From: Chloroflexota bacterium
Lineage (GTDB): Bacteria; Cyanobacteriota; Vampirovibrionia; Obscuribacterales; Obscuribacteraceae
DNA: 8,145 nucleotides
Reading direction: 5' to 3'
NCBI GenBank assembly: GCA_005240105.1
Contig: SBAT01000272.1
Span: forward strand, 1 to 8,145
In this document: piece after piece, positions 5,401 to 8,145 of the stretch
Numbering within the stretch: position 1 is the stretch's first letter
Layout: the number at the start of each line of letters is the position of its first letter
Translations under genes and position numbers: made by a program
Notes under the pieces: model-generated
Database searches by the model: none
The model's input: only the letters and a program-made list of their open reading frames with translations
What the model was told of the DNA's origin: nothing

Positions 5401-8145
5401 TTTGTTGAATCTATTGAGCTAAAGAATTTGGTGCTCCGTGGTGGTGGTGATGCGAGTTCGTATCGACACGCATTGGTGTTGTCGAAGACGCGTATTGAAC
5501 AGCGCCTGAGCAAAGCACGCGAGGAGTTCGGTCGTGTCGCACCTGACAAACGTGAGAGCCTGAGCCGACAGATCCGTTCGCTTGAGCAACAACGAGATCA
5601 CACACAAGCTGAGTTGAAGACGCTAAGCCAAAACGAGAAGGAAGTGGCGCGGCTGGAGGCGTTGCAAAAGCGCTCGCCGAAATCGTTCTCTCGGGACGAC
5701 CGTCTGCGATTGCGACGCTTAAAGGCGCAACTGTCAGGAGCGGTGCTGGACGTGGGCAGTGTTAGCCTTAAGGGGATCGCTGGCATCTCAGGTGGTGAGC
5801 ATGTACTGACCGATATTCATGGCCAGGGACGTTCGGTGAATGCCGCGCTCGGCCTACTCATGGATTCCGACAAGATCAGGAACTTCATCACCGGCGAAGA
5901 AGGCCGGCCAGTTATCAAAGGCGCAGGCAAAGAGCAGGATGTGTTCACACTCGACATTGGTCACGTCGAGTTGCCTTCCCTTATGCTCAAGGGGGCGATT
6001 CCCAAAGCTGAAGACGCGAAAAAAGACTTTGAGAAATTTGCCGCTAAACATGAGCCCTGGCGCAAGAGCCACCAGGAAGAGCTTAAGCGATTGCGACGCC
6101 GCATGGAACTGGCTGAACAGCGAGAGGCGCTGCTCGCTGATCCTGGTATCGCTGGTATGACCGCGAAACAGCAGAATGACTTCCGGCGAATAGAGCGCGA
6201 GCTTGATGAGATCGAAGCGAAGTCAGAGATACATGTGGGTCGGGTAGTGATGGATGGCGCAATACTCAGCATCACAGATAATCAGCGTATCGCTGTTGGC
6301 GCAGATGAGTTACTGGTCGAAGACATACGTAAAGGCGACTTCCGGATACAACAGATCACAGGAAGTCATGTGCAGGTAGGCATCGATGTGCGTGATGGTG
6401 TCGCTGGATTGAGTGAGTGGCGTAAGAACTTGCAGCGGATCGGTATCAAAGGTGAAAGCGTTATCGCCACCGGCATCAAAAACGAAGAGCTAGGACTGGA
6501 GGTTGATCGCGCGACGCTGATGGGCATTGACGAAGCCAGTCTCGACGTCGGTGCGCGCAACGCCTCAGCGCGCGTCACTACGAAGCTCATATTGGTGGAA
6601 GGGGTGCACATGCGCAACTTCGAAGACCTACTCGTCAAGGAGCGTGACTACTTACAATCGCTCGGCGTGCGCCAAGCGACGCAGCAGAAACGCCTCGACG
6701 CGGTCTTGGCACAATTGGCCGGGCTAGAGAAGCTGCGCAAAGAGGTCGCCGACGCAGAAGCTGCTCTGGCCAAAGCGAAAACGCAGAAGCAAAAGCAGGC
6801 GGCACAGGATCGGCGCAATCAGGCCCAACAACAGCTTGACCGTTGGGCTGAGGGGCTGGTTGCCGAAAGCCTAGCGATCAACGACCTGGATGTTGATGTC
6901 CTCGGCTTGGGTGATGTGTTGTCAGAAGCCTACGACCCCGCGAGTGCGTTTGAGAATGGGATCGAGATAAAGGGACGTGGCGGCTCAAGCGGCAAACGCA
7001 TGTTTAGCGGTGCGACGGGTGTAAACGTCGGTATTCCGGGCTTGTCTGGCAGCAAGGTAAACATCGGTGAGACTGGTGGACGCATACAACATTCTAAGGC
7101 AGGCACGAAACTCGACGGCATCTATATTGACTCTATTGCTATGCAAGGCCTTGATTGGCGAGACGGTCAGCGCCATGCCTTTTCTCGTGGTGAGACACGG
7201 TTGCAAGGCCTTACTGTAAACGCGTTCATCAGCGAAGAGCAAATCATCATCGCTAAGCTTGATCTCAACGCAATCCTGGCCGATCAACTCGGGTACGAAG
7301 ATGAGTCCTCTGGCCTGAGCGTGGTGGTCGAATCTGGCGGGTTGGGCGGTATTCACATCACTAACCTCACAATCGACTTACCGAAAGGAAAAGACGAGAG
7401 TGCAAAGATCACTGGGAAGGTCGTTGCCGACAGTCTGAATGACCTCAAGATCAACGCATTGGTCAAAGGCCTCCGCGCAAAAGGAACGCTGAATGGCAAC
7501 AACCTGTCGGCGGAGTTCGTTACTGACCGCAAACGGGTCTTCTCGATTGGTGATCTGAACCTCACAAAAGGCGAGATTCTCCAGCCCGGCACATCGAACA
7601 ACATTCACGTCTCGTTTCGCAGGCTGAAAGGTGCGGTAACACAGGAGGATTTAGAAAACGGCGAGACCAAATACACACTCAGCAACATCAGCCTCGCCGA
7701 TCTCACTGTGGGACGGAGCCGTTGGACTGACGGTAATAAGAGCATTGAGATAAACGGTCAAGCATCCTTACAAGGTGTGACGCTCACTGCCGAAGTCATA
7801 CAGGGCAAGAAAGAGGCAGATGGCAAAGGCGGAAAACTCAAACAGCTCAAGATCGTGCGACTCAGCGTGGCGCAGATCAATGCTACCGATATTCACGCGC
7901 ACATGGATGCTGTGCCCCCTGATCCGAAGAAGCCTGGTGATAAAGGAAGCACGGCAAAAGACATTACACTTGCAAAGGGTACGATCCTTGGCCTGGAAGT
8001 GACCGGCATCGACCTGATGAAGGACATTAAACAGATGACAGGCCAGGTCAGGATTAAAGATTCGCTAGACATACAGAAACTGCGGGTAGCGGTTAGTGAT
8101 GCGGGCAAAGACCAGATCGTCACCACGCTGTCGGTCAAGGCCTAC
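2476..8145 (+). CDS. Giant DUF4157 (HExxH metallopeptidase-like) protein, candidate eCIS effector; 3' end beyond window
   Basis: The frame stays open for 1890 codons to the window edge with no stop, so the protein is partial at its C-terminus. Residues 1-75 are polar, rich in Q, S, T and P, and probably disordered. Residues 93-200 match DUF4157: DVDIHVNAEAE, then GGVVYLNPKFY, then LLGHEVTHVAQR with H164, E165 and H168, and a downstream ExxxD (E193-D197) that can supply the third zinc ligand. Residues 210-790 are mostly helical and unrecognised, with a charged helix at about 366-440. From about 785, beta-rich segments carry a recurring L-Q-G-[LV]-x-[VL] motif (825, 1574, 1763 and 1835). Three long charged coiled coils interrupt them, at about 1003-1087, 1179-1250 and 1383-1460. 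Residues 901-931 are uncharged and hydrophobic. There is no N-terminal secretion signal. DUF4157 is known at the N-terminus of eCIS-associated candidate toxins. Location behind the ATPase fits that role, but delivery and activity are inference, and a structural or processing role is possible. Confidence 0.9.
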   Translation, partial: MKQAAQTQNRKASATSTSQQSGSRQHPHIAEGEKVSAFQNRPGADWKHAAVTRLDTSKPSDAPMPASKIDDTNEQKSLDFARLRADVNIADTDPQRAEATRQLLQLLAAQLGIRADDVDIHVNAEAERRTQQSGARGLMDGGVVYLNPKFYRPGTREGRYLLGHEVTHVAQRNSSGRSHKTESSLAKVLANAEIEADRIGQSFVSGGAFARPRVTLPDWVITADSGIADIGDMAEQLGAERKELDALVAQTHHSELARMIDLLSYGILDWMITDEDVRKVLTILQTFNMVIARSLVAALPGKYRNRLLDNLDTDHYKGQRPQVLAVYWGSSKGELKKYTGELRTAFSTMDLRQLSLLEATAAQYAIQSMDAADRRQLQQGKKRDEIEEILTFVADPREEAKQLEEALKQEKQLQAERAEAQKAYTSGERAQALQDIVSVIKRTIDRWWTYTREEAHRQSQEDVFIILSMLIPYLRRRAELRAIADQLIGIKTIPSEKPDDKPEHEEQFDYLDMLIRKVPVKSLYVEGNIRRVFFTLISFRPPFKNEELAEDLASTSFWVPVDSEDAYLAFLLVKAMPPHSRQAFFSANGGSNWSLVMEKMSQQQRESESMNLYTGGEAQTDRNTLLSQLLADEVWSARGVSQLDGLIRMAIAAGEHEFVFTQSRQREAYKKEWLKSLVEKFMLFDPDGKDNKGRPRNRYLPEILEGTAWYERGLSGAIYRYGIQGLDFVFSSDDVEVATKSIGGKGLNLVELQDMFGGAFMGVRFTELKKLGAEGKAARENKAGVNFAIVKWDTATGVLEMNAPKLSFDTINYPIDDFKFQVGRGTLQGLIVSLHYGVGKRPEPSVIDVFISDLTLNDVMLISPDKMKSANSAKVGGIHINAQPPGTDTSKLPDPRSGAKIPVPIIGLPLGAAWNVFLGSLWNGIAGIFGGDPKAGLSGSTSELAENLMKPTTPLEFRFVFDSLKLLGVTTSGGQFVESIELKNLVLRGGGDASSYRHALVLSKTRIEQRLSKAREEFGRVAPDKRESLSRQIRSLEQQRDHTQAELKTLSQNEKEVARLEALQKRSPKSFSRDDRLRLRRLKAQLSGAVLDVGSVSLKGIAGISGGEHVLTDIHGQGRSVNAALGLLMDSDKIRNFITGEEGRPVIKGAGKEQDVFTLDIGHVELPSLMLKGAIPKAEDAKKDFEKFAAKHEPWRKSHQEELKRLRRRMELAEQREALLADPGIAGMTAKQQNDFRRIERELDEIEAKSEIHVGRVVMDGAILSITDNQRIAVGADELLVEDIRKGDFRIQQITGSHVQVGIDVRDGVAGLSEWRKNLQRIGIKGESVIATGIKNEELGLEVDRATLMGIDEASLDVGARNASARVTTKLILVEGVHMRNFEDLLVKERDYLQSLGVRQATQQKRLDAVLAQLAGLEKLRKEVADAEAALAKAKTQKQKQAAQDRRNQAQQQLDRWAEGLVAESLAINDLDVDVLGLGDVLSEAYDPASAFENGIEIKGRGGSSGKRMFSGATGVNVGIPGLSGSKVNIGETGGRIQHSKAGTKLDGIYIDSIAMQGLDWRDGQRHAFSRGETRLQGLTVNAFISEEQIIIAKLDLNAILADQLGYEDESSGLSVVVESGGLGGIHITNLTIDLPKGKDESAKITGKVVADSLNDLKINALVKGLRAKGTLNGNNLSAEFVTDRKRVFSIGDLNLTKGEILQPGTSNNIHVSFRRLKGAVTQEDLENGETKYTLSNISLADLTVGRSRWTDGNKSIEINGQASLQGVTLTAEVIQGKKEADGKGGKLKQLKIVRLSVAQINATDIHAHMDAVPPDPKKPGDKGSTAKDITLAKGTILGLEVTGIDLMKDIKQMTGQVRIKDSLDIQKLRVAVSDAGKDQIVTTLSVKAY
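2752..3075 (+). other. DUF4157 domain coding segment, residues about 93-200
   Basis: The segment encodes the zincin-like core of the giant protein. Seen directly: a short helix, the strand DVDIHV (118-123), an Arg/Gln-rich helix with GARGLMDGG, the strand VVYLNPKFY, and the helix with HEVTH (164-168). After 25 residues comes AEIEAD, where E193 is the likely third metal ligand by analogy with gluzincins. All expected metal and catalytic residues are present, so nothing suggests decay. Whether DUF4157 proteins cleave substrates or only themselves cannot be read from the sequence. Confidence 0.88.
5176..5268 (+). other. Hydrophobic uncharged segment within the giant protein, residues 901-931
   Basis: The 31 residues after K900 contain no charged side chain: IPVPIIGLPLGAAWNVF, then LGSLWNGIAGIFGG, with Pro and Gly near the first third. 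It could be a membrane-inserting hairpin or a buried linker in an otherwise soluble, highly charged protein. It sits between the first beta-rich segment and the first coiled coil. The membrane role is inference. Confidence 0.5.
5482..5736 (+). other. Coiled-coil insertion 1, residues about 1003-1087
   Basis: This long, strongly charged helical run contains RIEQRLSKAREEFG, SLSRQIRSLEQQRDHTQAEL and VARLEALQKR, with a break at the SPKSF segment. Heptad-like Leu/Ile spacing is visible. It begins directly after the beta strand IELKNLVLRGGG and is followed by another strand, GAVLDVGSVSLKG, so it looks like a helical hairpin inserted into a sheet. Confidence 0.65.
6010..6225 (+). other. Coiled-coil insertion 2, residues about 1179-1250
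   Basis: The two helices are EDAKKDFEKFAAKHEPWRKS continuing to RRRMELAEQREALLAD, and TAKQQNDFRRIERELDEIEA, joined by a Gly/Pro turn (DPGIAGM). The run is preceded by the strand HVELPSLMLKGAI and followed by EIHVGRVVMDGAILSI, repeating the strand-hairpin-strand plan of the first insertion. Confidence 0.65.
6622..6855 (+). other. Coiled-coil insertion 3, residues about 1383-1460
   Basis: Helical, highly charged segment: LLVKERDYLQSLGVRQATQQ, RLDAVLAQLAGLEKLRKEV, then ADAEAALAKAKTQKQKQAAQ and an Arg/Gln-rich end. The strand TTKLILVEGVHM precedes it and LAINDLDVDVLGLG follows it. It is the third copy of the same strand-hairpin-strand layout. Confidence 0.65.

Noticed and set aside
5439..5455. 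GGT repeat (GGTGGTGGTGATG) as a microsatellite or phase-variation tract
   Set aside because: It has only three full GGT units and encodes a Gly-rich turn. Triplet changes would not shift the frame, so a switching role is unlikely.

Overview
The window reads as part of an extracellular contractile injection system (eCIS, the Afp/PVC/MAC family of phage-tail-like particles), seen at its ATPase and cargo end. All genes lie on the plus strand and are tightly packed. The host is most likely a Gram-negative bacterium of moderate GC content. That is an impression from codon usage and protein style, not a demonstrated assignment, and the window has no taxonomic marker.

Layout: (1) Positions 1-102 hold a strong purine-rich ribosome-binding tract (5-13) and what looks like the true N-terminus of the ATPase, cut off from the rest by a single extra T near 78-81. 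(2) Positions 103-2121 encode the two-domain AAA+ ATPase typical of eCIS loci (Afp15/PVC15-like), with a degenerate N-terminal ATPase-like half and a canonical C-terminal AAA+ module. (3) Positions 2118-2381 encode an 87-residue protein coupled to the ATPase by an ATGA stop/start overlap. (4) Positions 2382-2475 form a short gap in which a 32-codon reading frame with its own ribosome-binding site can be drawn. (5) From 2476 to the window edge runs one uninterrupted reading frame of 1890 codons with no stop. It encodes the N-terminal part of a giant protein with a DUF4157 HExxH metallopeptidase-like domain followed by about 1700 residues that I cannot assign to a family.

Likely cooperation: structural sheath, tube and baseplate genes are expected upstream. 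The ATPase probably acts in particle assembly or maturation. The small protein is an uncharacterised companion. The giant DUF4157 protein is the best candidate for an injected or particle-associated effector. Its long downstream part alternates beta-rich segments carrying a recurring Leu-Gln-Gly-Leu type motif with three long charged coiled-coil hairpins, and it includes one 31-residue uncharged hydrophobic stretch. This architecture is the most novel element here. The C-terminus, where a toxin domain might sit, is outside the window. No tRNA, rRNA, CRISPR array, insertion sequence, clear promoter or terminator was found.
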